NCBI RefSeq assembly: GCF_011745365.1
Contig: NW_024468909.1
Location: forward strand, 124,001 to 188,000
DNA length: 64,000 nucleotides
Direction of reading: 5' to 3'
Source of the DNA: Cryphonectria parasitica EP155
Lineage: Eukaryota > Ascomycota > Sordariomycetes > Diaporthales > Cryphonectriaceae
Below the pieces are notes generated by a model, which was not told where the DNA came from, ran no database searches, and saw nothing but the letters and a program-made list of their open reading frames with translations. Shown here in pieces: positions 23,001-34,318 of the stretch. The stretch's first letter is position 1. Each line of letters opens with the position of its first letter. The translations under genes were made by a program, and so were the position numbers.

Positions 23001-26000
23001 TATCTCCTAGTCAACTACCACCATATCCTGATGGACGGCGTCAGCCTGCAGAACTTTTTGGCGGATCTTGAGAAGGCTTACCAGCGGCAGTCTCTCGGCT
23101 CAGCCCCTTACCAGCTGCCAGACCTGGCCACGAGGCAACGCGCTGCTTTTGCGAACGGAGAAATGGACGAGGACATTGCGTACTGGAAAGCGGTGTTCCC
23201 AGACGGACACCCTCCTGTGCTGCCGCTTCTCCCAATGGCCCAACGCAGTAATCGTCTGCCTATGGCCCGCTTCCAGGTTCACCAGGTCGAAACCAGGCTT
23301 AGCTCTGACCTGGCAGCCCGCCTCAGAGACGTGTCCAAGGCCTGTCGCTCGACCACTTTCCACGTCTACCTGGCAGTGTTCAAGGCCATGCTGTTCCGCT
23401 TCACAGATGCTGAAGATCTGACGATTGGCATCGCTGATGCGAACAGGAATGACAGTGACAGCATGGGCACCATCGGGCTAATTCTCAACCTCCTCACGCT
23501 GCGGTTCCAGCGCGACCTTAGCCAACCCTTCAGCGACTGCGTTGCTGAGGCGCGGGCCAAAGCCTACGAGGCCCTAGCCCACTCGCGTGTGCCATTCGAT
23601 GTTCTCCTGGCCGAACTTAACGTGCCCCGGTCGGCCGCATACAGCCCCTTCTTCCAGGCCTTCTTCGACTACCGCCAGGGCCAACAGGAGGTCATGCAGT
23701 TTGCCAACACCAAATGGGAGTTTCTGGACCTACACCCGGGCCAAACTGCATACGACATGACCCTTGATGTAACTGACAGCCCAGACAGCGGCGCCCGCAT
23801 CTTGTTCCGGACACAGGCGGCTCTCTATGACGCGACGGTGGCGCAGTTGCTCCTGAACACCTATGTCCACCTGCTGGAGACGTTTGTCGGCGATGCGTCG
23901 CTGCAGCTGAAGGACCCGCCTCTGTTCAGTGACAAGGAGTGCACACGCGCTCTTGCTGTAGGGAGAGGATGGGACCTGGTGTCCTCCTGGCCCGGCGGTA
24001 CGCTGCCTCACAGGATTGATCAGGTGGCTCAGGAGAACAGCGACAAGGTGGCCCTCAAGGATGGCCATGGCAGGGTTCTGTCATACGCCGCTATGTCGGA
24101 CCGGACCCAGGCGATTGCTGAAGCCCTGCAGCAGTCTGGTGTTGGTACCGGATCGAGGGTTCTGGTCTTTGAAGACGCGACGGCCGACTGGCCATGCTCC
24201 ATGCTGGCCATTATGCGTGTCGGCGGTGTCTATATTCCACTCGACCTCCGCAACCCGCTCCCACGGCTAGCAGATGTTGCAGGGGCGTGTGCTCCGGCTG
24301 TCATCTTGGTTGATGACAGTACTGTTGGCAATGCTGCCGAGATAAACGTTACTGGAGCCAAGATTGTCAATGTGTCAACCATCGGAACCAGTCCTTCTGC
24401 CCCTGTCGCCAACTCGGCGAAACCTGAGGATGTGGCTGCGATTCTCTTCACTAGTGGCTCGACTGGCAAGCCCAAGGGCATCGTCGTCAAGCACTCGGGT
24501 CTTCGCAACGAGATAGAAGGCTACATAACCCAATGGGGCCACAAGGCGGAATGCGCCCTCCAGCAGAGTGCCTTCACATTTAATCACTCGTCAGACCAGA
24601 TGTATACAGGTCTCGTGAACGGCGGCTCCGTTGTGATCGTACCCTGGAGCAAGCGAGGCGATCCAGTGGAAGTGACCAAGATCATTCGCGAGGAGGGCAT
24701 CACATATACCAAAGCTACCCCTGCAGAATATTCTCTCTGGCTTGAGCACGGCCGTGACAACCTCAAGCAGGCCTCGCAGTGGCGCTTCGCTTTTGGCGGC
24801 GGAGAGCCCCTCACAGAGACCCTTCTCCGGCAGATTGCTTCGCTGCAGCTTCCTAACCTGCGATTTTTCAACTCGTACGGGCCGACCGAGATCTCCATCT
24901 CTTCCACCAAGGCAGAGATTCCATACCGCGACGAGTCGTTCCCCGTTCGCATTCCCTGTGGCTACTCCCTGCCCAACTATGTCGCCTACATCCTCGATGA
25001 AGGCCGCAAGCCTGTCCCCGTCGGCATGCCTGGCGAACTATGGATCGGCGGCGCCGGCGTGTCTCTGGGTTATCTGAACAATAAAGAGCTGACAGACCAA
25101 CACTTCTTGCCAGATCCGTACGCAACACCTGAGTACGTGGCGCAGGGGTGGACTAGAATGTACCGCACCGGCGATATCGCCCATCTGCAGGAAGACGGAG
25201 CTATGGTGTTCCACAATCGGATTGCGGGGGATACCCAGGTGAAGCTGCGCGGGCTGCGCATCGAGCTGGGCGATATCGAGAGCAACATCGTTAGGGAGGC
25301 TGGCGGCGCGCTCAAGGAGGCTGTCGTCACGCTGCGTGAGGGTGATCCGCAACTCTTGGTGTCGCACGTTGTCTTTGCGCCGCAGCACGGTATTGCCGAC
25401 ACCGCAGGCTTCCTCCGCCAGCTGCTGAGACACCTTCCAGTGCCCCAGTACATGGTGCCCGTGGTGGCCATCCCGCTGGACCGTATGCCGCTAAACAATC
25501 ACTCCAAGGTAGACCGCAAGGCACTCAAGGCCATGCCACTGCCAGCCCGCATCGAGATAGGTGGTGACGGCCAAGAGGACGGAACGGGGCGGGACGGGGA
25601 TGCAGCAGCAGCAGGAGAGCTTTCCGAAACCATGGTCCAGCTCCGGCGGCTGTGGGAACAGGCCCTGCGGACCAAGGAGACGGGCCTTGAGCTGGCCATC
25701 ACTCCTTCAACCGACTTCTTCACCATCGGCGGCAACTCACTGCTTGTTGTGAGGCTGCAAGCCCGCATCCGCCAGGTCTTGAAGGTCACAGTACCCCTGG
25801 TCGAACTCCTCGGCGCCAGCACCCTGTCTGGGATGGCACAGCTTCTCGAGCAGAGGCCCCACGTCGGGAGCATCAACTGGGAGGAGGAGACCGCCATCGG
25901 CAGCGACAGTATTCCCACTATTCCCAACCCCGCCCCCATCCACAACAACAACAAGGTCATCCTCGTCACTGGCGCTGGCGGATTCCTCGGGAAGCACATC

Positions 26001-26951
26001 CTAGCACGGCTGGTCGCGAGCCCATCCATTGCCCGGATCCACTGCATCGGCCTGCGAGACAAGCCCGCAGGGCAGCCCCGCGTGCTCGATAGTATGGTGG
26101 CCTCCTCTCCCAAGATCATCACGCACAAGGGCGACCTCTCTGAGCCATGGCTGGGTCTGGGCTCCGAGGCGGCCTTTGTGGCGCTGGCCGGCGAGGTCGA
26201 TGGCATTCTGCACCTGGCAGCAGTCCGGTCCTTCTGGGATAACTACCACGTCCTGCGGCCCAGCAACGTCGAGCCCACGCGGCAGCTGGTGCGTCTGGCG
26301 GCCGCCCGCCGCGTGCCCCTGCACTACATCTCCACCGCCGGGGTTGTGATTGCGACCACCGCCCAAGATGGGACCGTAGGGCCGGCCAGGTCAGCAGACG
26401 CATACAAGCCGGCTTCCGATGGCTCCGACGGCTATGTGGCGAGCCGTTGGGTGTGCGAGCAGATGTTGGAGAAAGCCTCGCGGGATTTGGGACTGCCCGT
26501 CTCCGTCCACCGCTTCATGCCCGCCCGCGAAGTAAGAACCGGCCTCGTCGAGAAAGCTCTGGACCACTTCGTGGATCTCGTCGGCGCGGTCGGCGCAACA
26601 CCTGAGGCAGGCGGGGCAGTAGGAGGCTCGTTTGATATGGTTCCCATTGCCGAGGTATCAGGCAAGCTGGCCGGGCTCCTGGATGAGGGAGAGTCGTCAT
26701 CGCCACCGCCTGCTTCTGGGGAGATTCGCTTCGTCAGCCATGAGAGTCCGGTGCGCATCGATATCGCCGAGATGGTGGCCTCACTGGAGGGGCGTGGAGG
26801 GCCAGACGCAAAGAGAATGCCGGTGCTCAAGTTTATCGGGCGTATGAAGGCTCTGGGCCTGCAGTACTTTGTCACATCACAAGATCTGCAGATGCGCGGC
26901 TCTGCTCAGGAGGGTGGAGGAAGCTCGGTTGTCTTGGAGTCGCGGAGGTAA
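14017..26951 (+). CDS. hybrid PKS-NRPS, KS-AT-DH-(MT)-KR-ACP-C-A-PCP-R, 4072 residues
   Basis: Eight exons: 14017-14296, 14441-14797, 14905-15219, 15320-15646, 15723-18773, 18853-21160, 21269-21566, 21669-26951. KS (about 9-430) has DTACSSS, HGTGT and GHTEG. AT (about 553-875) has GHSSGE. DH (about 945-1235) has [12 protein letters not shown] and [10 protein letters not shown]. The MT region (about 1410-1600) has a broken SAM motif. A long linker without NADPH motif stands where an enoylreductase would sit. KR (about 2155-2345) has VGLAGQLGQ and the Ser/Tyr/Asn residues in [12 protein letters not shown] Ser lies in [11 protein letters not shown] Ser/Pro-rich linker (about 2530-2625) precedes C (HHILMDG at 2763), A ([18 protein letters not shown]), PCP (GGNSLL, Ser near 3669) and a reductase-fold domain ([13 protein letters not shown], to 4072). 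Length and order are those of fungal HR-PKS-NRPS hybrids that join a polyketide to one amino acid. Oddities: dead MT motif, A-domain Asn3284 in place of Asp, and Tyr3901-x3-Arg3905 in R. Product unknown. Confidence 0.96.
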
Positions 26952-28489
26952 TAGAATGGTTCACCTTGCCCTTGCCGGGGAGGGCAGTATTTGAACTCGG
27001 CTCCGTCTCATTGATACGTGAGAAACTTCAAGAAAATGTCAATTGAAAGGGATAATGTTGAGGATTTGGGTTGACAGCTTCAATATTGCTTGTTTGTTTG
27101 TTTGTTTGTTTGTTTCGTAGCAAATCTTGCAGCTGGGCGGGATGGAGGGGAGAGGGGCTAAAGATAGGCGGGTACGTAACATGGCAGGCGTGTCAGCTGT
27201 GGCAGGCACAAGCCATAGCTCCCAGCACCGCCTAACTGGGAAAGCATGATATCACACCGTTCTTCCATCTCAACGTCGATGCCTTCTCATCCTACGAGAG
27301 AGAAGGTACTCCTTAGATAGCTGTTAGTCTGTCCAAAATTAGATTTCAAATAAATGAAAAGTTAGAGAATTGACCAGGTCTGCCTCTGGAATTGTTTCCT
27401 CCGAGACCCAGTTGGGACGCTGTGCATCCGGCCCATCCAGGTCCGCTCCGTTGAAGAATTTAAATCAAACATTTCAGCAAATTAATCCGTTCTCAAGCTC
27501 TTAATTCCGGTCCTGGGGGGGCCCCCTCATACTGCTTTCTGAAATACTTTATGCCATCGATTTGCAGTCGTGAAAACTCTTGAAAGTCAGGGGATGCGTA
27601 CAAGACGTAATGTATAAAGAAGTATCATAAATGCTATAATAATAAAAAGAAGAACAACAAAACATCTTACTACAAATAGCACAGAGTACGGTCTTCTCAG
27701 GACAATCCCAGGCCTGATTCGCTACTCGTGACTGGAAGCCGGTCTATTATGGAGCTGAGCCACTTCCTATTCTACAATGCAGAACATCTTATCTACATTG
27801 ACTACACCGCAATAACGACGGCTTCCTACCGTCTTGGACAATTGACCCACATCAAACTGAGGCGCGATTGAGTCTCCGTCGCCTCGAGCGCACAAATGAG
27901 GCTGCCTACCAGTCCTGCTAATTAAACCAGTGCGTGACATCCCGCGTGGCTGGCTAGGCTGCATTAGCCGTCAATAGCTACATAATCTTGCTGCATATTG
28001 GGGAAACACGAGTATCTCATTGAGTGATGGTTGGTGGGAGCGACACCGTCAGCACCATAAGAAGAATGATTGCAGGCCGGAGGCTGCTGACGTAGTTACA
28101 AATCAATAGAGAAAACCTCGAATGACAATGGTGTGAGATCCCCCACACGGCATGTTTTTTACACAACGCTGGGTTGAGCGAATAATTAATGGTGTGCAAC
28201 AAGAATCCCCCGCCCCCATACGAGAATGACCCGAAATGATGCATATGCAGAGTCGATGCAAGACATGTCTCACCATTGCTTTCCAAGAGCGAGCTCGATC
28301 ATTAGATTGCCGTATACCTAATGGTCCCCCTCGTCCCTCTCCTTTCCCCCGGTACGCCAGCCGTTTCGTTAACATCCATACTTTTCTGGAAAGTCTGAGC
28401 TGGAGACGACTTGTTCCACATGCCTACAACAAGTTGTTCGTCCATGTGGTCCCTCCCATCTGCTTAGTGATCACCCAGAGACATCAAAT
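26952..28489. other. AT-rich intergenic, downstream of the PKS-NRPS
   Basis: No gene seen. It holds a TTTG microsatellite (27090-27115), and the stretch 27580-28000 is strongly AT-rich with short frames only. It should contain the 3' end of the synthase transcript and the promoter of the receptor gene. I looked for an enoylreductase, transporter or hydrolase here and found none. Confidence 0.5.
27090..27115. repeat. TTTG tetranucleotide microsatellite
   Basis: Six and a half uninterrupted TTTG units, about 140 bases after the stop codon of the PKS-NRPS. Confidence 0.95.
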
Positions 28490-30470
28490 ATGTCCGTGAT
28501 AGATCTTCCGTCGTGCGCCGTACGTTATAGAAGAACCACCCACTAGAACATCAGCGCTCCTGCTAAGATGCACACCTCGGTCAACAGCTTGAATGCCTCA
28601 TGGCAGCAATCACCAATTCTTCCTGTGTTGCGACTGACACCGCATGCACCTGTTCCGACGCCGCTCTCAAGAGTCAAAGTACCCTCTGCATCGAGAAAGC
28701 ATGCACTACAATCGAATCATTGAGTATGCTTCAACCTTCCGCTGCTAAGTACTTCAGTTACAAATCATGAATACCCGTCTATACCTCAGCTGACAACTGC
28801 TTTTGTGCCTGGTACACAAAGCTGCCGAGAATATAACCAACTCTATTTGCGGAGTTGAGCCACGATATGATGATTCCTGGTTCGTGCCTGGCACAGTGCT
28901 TCTAGGGATGATGATACTCGTTGTGGCATTGCGATGCTTAGCCAGAGCTACCCTCAAAATGCCGTTCTGTAAGTACCTGACTTCTAGCATCATCTACGGG
29001 AAAATCATAGCTACATATATACTCCCCAGCTTTTCGTGCCCTCCATTCGAACTTTATCTGCTAATCCATTGTGCAAACAGGGTGGGACGATTACTTTAAT
29101 TTCATCGCCACGGTAGTCGTAATTGTGGATTATACCATAATCGAATATCCCAGTAGGTCGTCACCTTCTCCTTTCCAATATCGCTTTCTTATATTTCTGC
29201 AGTGAAGCGGAGTGGGTTTGGTTTGGATATCTGGGCAATACCTCCGGCGAAGGTTCTGATATTCCTGAAGGTACGTGAAAGCCCATCCTATGCTCCTACA
29301 CCAGCTGTATATCATACATTTCTTCACTGGGAACGTAGTAATAACAGGGACCATGTTCTTCCTTTTGCAGTATTACTACGCTGATTCGCTTATATACGTG
29401 GTTGCTCGACTTACAACGCGAGTGTCAATTGTGTTGTTCTACACACGGGTCTTCTCTACTCTGGAGCATCGTCGCAAGGTCATAATCACACAAGCAGTCA
29501 ACATTACGTTGTCTCTTACCTTCCTGTGAGTGACTCCACTTGATAATCGGGTCTCTTTTTCCAAACAAGTATAACATTCCTGATCATGTCGGGACTTTGT
29601 ACTAATCGTAACAGCATTGCACTTGCACTCCAATGTACGCCTCCCAGCTATTATTGGAACAGATTGTTTAGTACGCAGCATGGGCATTGCAGAAGCGAAT
29701 TCGACTTTGTGTGGGTTGCATTTACTATACTTATCGCCTTCGACTTTTGGATCATGTGGATTCCTGTGCCTATAGTGGCAAAGCTTCATCTGCCTTTGAA
29801 AGATAAGCTACTTATATCTGTGATGTTTGCAACCGGATTTGCGTACGTATATAGACAAGCTTCTTCCTTCTCTTTTGGACCAGTTCAAAAGCCCAATGTG
29901 TATCGGTAAAACCAAATGCTAAGCAAGCTACTCTTACAGGGTTATTGGTGTTGGGATCGCCAAATTTCGTTACATTGCCTTGTTTACGAACATTAGCAAC
30001 CCGACGTGTAAGTCGCGCGAGATTTTTCTTACCCTCCAGCTTAGAGAACCTGATCTGACTTCTTGATTATAGACGAAGGTATGCCTATGTATAGGCTCTG
30101 CTGTGTCGAGATCGAGCTTGGGGTTATTTGCTCTTGCATGCCCAGTCTTCCGACACTCGTTCGCTCCGCAGCCAGTAATATTGTCAGCAAGAGTAGAAGT
30201 GTGAAAGGAAGTGCCACGGGATATGCGGGTGGTTCGGTACGCGTGGGTGGTAGCCAGCAATTGTCAGCGAGCACGAGTTACCTTACACCTTACAGCCGGA
30301 GATTCAACGACACCTCAAGGAATGAAGAGATAGAGATGGTAACAACAATCCACCAAACATCGCGTTACTGGCAGGAGGAGTCCAACCACAATATTCCGTT
30401 GCAGGAGGTAGTACTGGCTCCCGGGAGCGGTCAAGTAAGAACGACAGCTTGGGCTGGACCGGGTTTATAA
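28490..30470 (+). CDS. CFEM-domain, PTH11-like seven-transmembrane receptor
   Basis: Nine exons (28490-28519, 28588-28723, 28822-28968, 29081-29152, 29203-29270, 29371-29525, 29615-29842, 29940-30007, 30073-30470) give 433 residues. The N-terminal CFEM module reads LPSCA/LECLMAAITNSSC across a splice, then DTACTCSDAAL and LCIEKACTTIESL, with the eight-Cys pattern. After ITNSICG come membrane helices (VLLGMMILVVALRCLA, FNFIATVVVIVDYTI, YVVARLTTRVSIVLFYTRVF, FVWVAFTILIAFDFWIMWIP, IALFTNIS), the family WWDDY motif and the NPTYEG...IELGVICSCMPSL end of the helical bundle, then a Ser-rich cytoplasmic tail. This is the fungal rhodopsin-like/PTH11 family with an extracellular Cys-rich head, implicated in surface sensing in some plant pathogens. 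No signal peptide is visible before CFEM: the only in-frame ATG lies five codons upstream of LPSCA, so a first exon may be missing. Adjacent to the cluster, but a link is not implied. Confidence 0.85.
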
Positions 30471-32365
30471 ATCCTTGAAGATCGGCAGAGCATTCCCAGA
30501 TTCGTGCTGTGGGCAATACATTGTGTGGTAATACGCAGTAATACACTAAAGAGTGTTTTCTAATTCATCATCAGCGACCAGCCGGATGGCAGAAGTTCTA
30601 GAGGCTATCTAGCCTTTGGGTCGGTGACTCTTTCATTGACTCTCACACAGCTGGTCTTCTCTGATGGCGCCTTCCGCCAGACCGTATGCTTCTTCAGGTG
30701 GAACTTTTCAATATTTGCCAATTGGAAATGTCGCTCACAGCTGCGAAGCGATGCTCTTACCCCTGTACCCGTAAGATTTTCCACAATGAATCTGAATCCG
30801 CACCTGCTTGTCCGTCCTTTCTCCGCAGGGCCGCGCCTTTGCCCTCGTGACTTGTACTATTCGCAACTCATGTATGATGAGGCCAACCTGACAGCAAGAT
30901 CCGAGCTGCGTCACTTTTGCCCTTCCTCCGCGGCAGATCACTTGCAAATTCCAGTCATCAGGTTTTACGTGCTTTAAAATCCAACAATATGAGGTCTGGA
31001 ATTGACGTAAGTCAGTCAACAACCGGGGAAATTCCAATCAATACCTCGCCTAATCCATTCCTTCACTATGTGCTGGTCACGGAGACCCTCCTCAAACGCA
31101 AACACTGTACTGCAATAACCTGGAACCTGAAGCTACTCAAGTAGAGGTTATCAAAGAGGTTGGTCTATGTCTTTGTGTGTTATTAGCCTTGATATGTTGA
31201 TTGCTGTACATAATGTAGTCTTCGACTACGGACCCTAACGACTGCATAATTAGTCCTCGCTCTCGCCGCCGTTTGTTGTGAAAATGCCATCAGCGTTGAA
31301 CGTATGACATGTCTGCGCAGAGTGTCTAGGGCTGAGTCAGGTTCATAACAATATTATGTAAAGCATTGAGCCTGAGCAATATTCTCGTGGATGACGAAAG
31401 CCAGATCACGGCTGTTGTAGATTGAGACACCGTGAGATAGAAATGACTGCACATTCCCATCTCTTGTCCTCCAATCAAAGTGGATTGGTACGTAGCAGAC
31501 TTTTTTTCAGCTACGGGCAGGCCATGTCCTCATATAGGTACAAGCTCTATTGACAAGTCTTAACTCCAACACGGATCCCATAGCAGGGCTCTCTTAGGGG
31601 ACTCTTTCAATGTTGGTATAGGCTATGAGAATCTGGAATGCCTAGATTTGCATCTTCTCCCTAGGTAGCCATTCATCTGAGCTGGCGTCCAAGGCTGGCC
31701 CGACGATACTAAAATCAGTCCATCGAGTTGCAGGAGCAATCTTTAAAGTAGTTTCCGCAATGCCTTTGTTAACCTAAACTTGATTGTGCTATGCGTATTT
31801 TTCATTATACTTATTGTCAGAATCATGCCCGAAAATGGTGAACCGTAAATATCCAAGAACTAGACGTGGCTTTGTACTTGTGTAAGAACGGTTGAAGGGT
31901 TTCGGAAGGAAATGTATTAAATGTGTCATGACATCGCCTTATCACATGTGTCGAACCTATGTGGAGCTTTTTAGTTTCAGAGGTGAAACTTCATATTCAA
32001 ATAACATGCTGGAAACAAATCTGTTCTATATTAACTCGACCGCAATCCATACTTAAAAAAGACATCCATGCCAGGGGAAATTAAGACATGACTCAAGCTG
32101 TTGTTTTTCTTTGCTTTTTTCTTTCTTTCTTTTTCCTTTGCTCCCTCTCCTCCTCGTACTCTCTTCCCCCTCCCCCCCCTCTCTGTATTTTTGTCTTTGT
32201 TCAACTGAGACCACTGTCAAGGGAAATATTGTCGGCGATTTCATCATACTTCTCCTCGACTCCCGTACGGCGGCTAGAATTCCAGTCCCGAGCCTTAATC
32301 CAACATTGTCACAAAGAACTTATCATTCCTTACTACAGCCCTTAAAGCTCAAAAATTTCAACGCC
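30471..32365. other. intergenic, no supported gene
   Basis: 1.9 kb of mixed, AT-rich sequence. Overlapping frames on opposite strands (30624-30977 plus, 30735-31037 minus) have no recognisable content. A pyrimidine-rich tract at 32100-32200 precedes the mutarotase gene and probably belongs to its promoter or leader. Confidence 0.45.
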
Positions 32366-32800
32366 ATGCTCAAAGGCATCGATCCTCTGCTCACCCCCGA
32401 GCTGCTACAGAATCTCAGGGCCATGGGCCACGGCGACATGGTCGCAATCGTCGACGCCAACTTCCCGGCAGCATCCACCGGCCCACCGGTCATCCGACTT
32501 GCTGGGGCCAATGCAACGGACGCAGCCAACGCCATCCTCTCCGTATTGCCCCTAGACGATTTTGTGCCGGAATCGGCGTGGTGCATGCAGGTTGTCGGGG
32601 ATGCAGAGGCTGATTTGCCTGTAATGCATGACTTCAGGGAAGCCATCCGCAAGCACGAAGGCGAGAAATTTGAACTGAGTAAATTGGAGAGGTTTGCGTT
32701 TTACAGAATGTCGAGCAAGGCATTCTGCATTGTCTCTACCAATGAAACCAGGCTGTATGGGAATCTGTTGTTGAAGAAGGGTGTTGTGAAAGAAGTTTAG
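32366..32800 (+). CDS. RbsD/FucU-family sugar mutarotase
   Basis: An intronless 144-residue protein that starts MLKGIDPLLTPELLQNLRAM and continues GHGDMVAIVDANFPAAS, the defining N-terminal block of the RbsD/FucU family; the His of MGHGD corresponds to the conserved family His. ILSVLPLDDF and a C-terminal FYRMSSKAFCIVSTNETRLYGN, the conserved end block, complete the domain. Family members interconvert the anomers of fucose or ribose and form ring-shaped oligomers in the cytosol; FucU-like proteins are widespread in fungi and animals. The open frame extends 85 codons further upstream, but that part is pyrimidine-driven low complexity, and the ATG at 32366 starts exactly where the family starts. 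The sequence does not separate fucose from ribose specificity. No functional tie to the neighbours is evident. Confidence 0.9.
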   Translation: MLKGIDPLLTPELLQNLRAMGHGDMVAIVDANFPAASTGPPVIRLAGANATDAANAILSVLPLDDFVPESAWCMQVVGDAEADLPVMHDFREAIRKHEGEKFELSKLERFAFYRMSSKAFCIVSTNETRLYGNLLLKKGVVKEV

Positions 32801-34318
32801 GCTCAAGAAGGCCAACGTTGCTTGACATTGGGTCTGAAAACAATCGAAGACGCAAAAGTACTTCATGCTACCAGTGGTCTCCTACTTCCTGAGTGGATTT
32901 CTCAATCTGTATCAGTCCAGAAGTCTTTAGCAATGCAATTACATTCCCGTTGCTCTTACGCCATTAATTACGTGTACTTACTTGCGCACCGTTTCCATTT
33001 GCAGGTACACGCTCAGTTATGCATCATTTTCATCATTGCATTACTACGACTGCAATTTTCCTCCGTGGCCGTTTGAGTACATGGTAGAAAGCTTTTCCGC
33101 GGACAAGCGATGCGACCATGTTGATGCGGTATTCCTACGCGACCTTTGCTTAACATGCTGCCATTTTGTTCAAGTAAGAGGTAATTCGAATAGGAAGGAG
33201 TGTTGATGCAGGGTTCAATATGGTACGGTTTGATCGAACATAGATGTTTTAGGTTAATTGAAAGGAGCAGTCGTGAGGAAGGTTGAATCCTTCTAGTGTT
33301 TGTGGTTGTGGACTCGGGACTTGCTCGGAAATAATGATCATGATGGTCACAGCGTACTCACAAGAGCTGCCCTCTTCTATGACTTGTCTTCCTCTTTTGA
33401 CGAGGAGATGAGGGTATTATTGTTTGTTTTCGGTCACAGCAAGGGAATCGCCCCACTAAGCGAAAGCGAGCGACGCACATTTGACCAAGCATGAGTCCAG
33501 CAAAGCCAGCAGAGGTTCCATATTCATCCTCATTGATTCGTCTCAACACGCACGTGGAGACTAGATGAGCCCCACGTGCCAAGAACTTTTCTATTAATTA
33601 CCTTCTTGATAGAAGATAGTAGATAAACGGCTGAGCGTAGCAGGCAAAATGTCTCGGCCAGATGGGTACTGGGGCCTCCCAACCCCCCTCACGTGCATTG
33701 CTACCACCTTCTACATTCTGCAATGAGCGACATACGAGAAACCTGTGAATTACAACTCCAGTTCAAGACACCAGTGAACCACTGGACCGAGAGACCTGCA
33801 GAAACTTGCTGCAGAGCGGCAAACATGTGAACTAACTATTTTCACCCAGCTGAAGAATGATTTCCTATTTGCTCGTGGGACTTGCAACACAGGGTGGCGT
33901 TCTGTCGAATCATTGCCTCACAGCTCGGCTTGACCGGGATCATCACGATAACCAACTTCCTTTCTCAACCAGACCATGCGCCCACACGGCATGCGTCCTT
34001 CTGGAAGCACACGAGGAATACTACCACACGGAAATCTCCTTTGCATGTGAACACTCGCCCAGGAGGGGGCACCTAACGCCTTCAGCCCCTGGATAATACG
34101 ACGCTATCACGCGCTCAAGGCATGTAACCCTCTCAGGACACAATTTTGCAACCTTGATGATCTTTTCCACGGCTTGGCCCGCATGATATATTACGGCATA
34201 CCCCCCCAAAGGTGGTCAATGGGACGTACGCTCGCTCCGCCAGGCTGCCAGCTCCGATCTCTCCGCCATCCGATCCAGAGAGCACAAGGTGGATCCTCCT
34301 TATCGGACATCCTGCATC
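32801..34318. other. intergenic, no supported gene
   Basis: Short frames only (for example 33358-33582 minus, 33857-34096 plus), none with domains or splice structure. The last few hundred bases should carry the acid phosphatase promoter. Confidence 0.45.
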
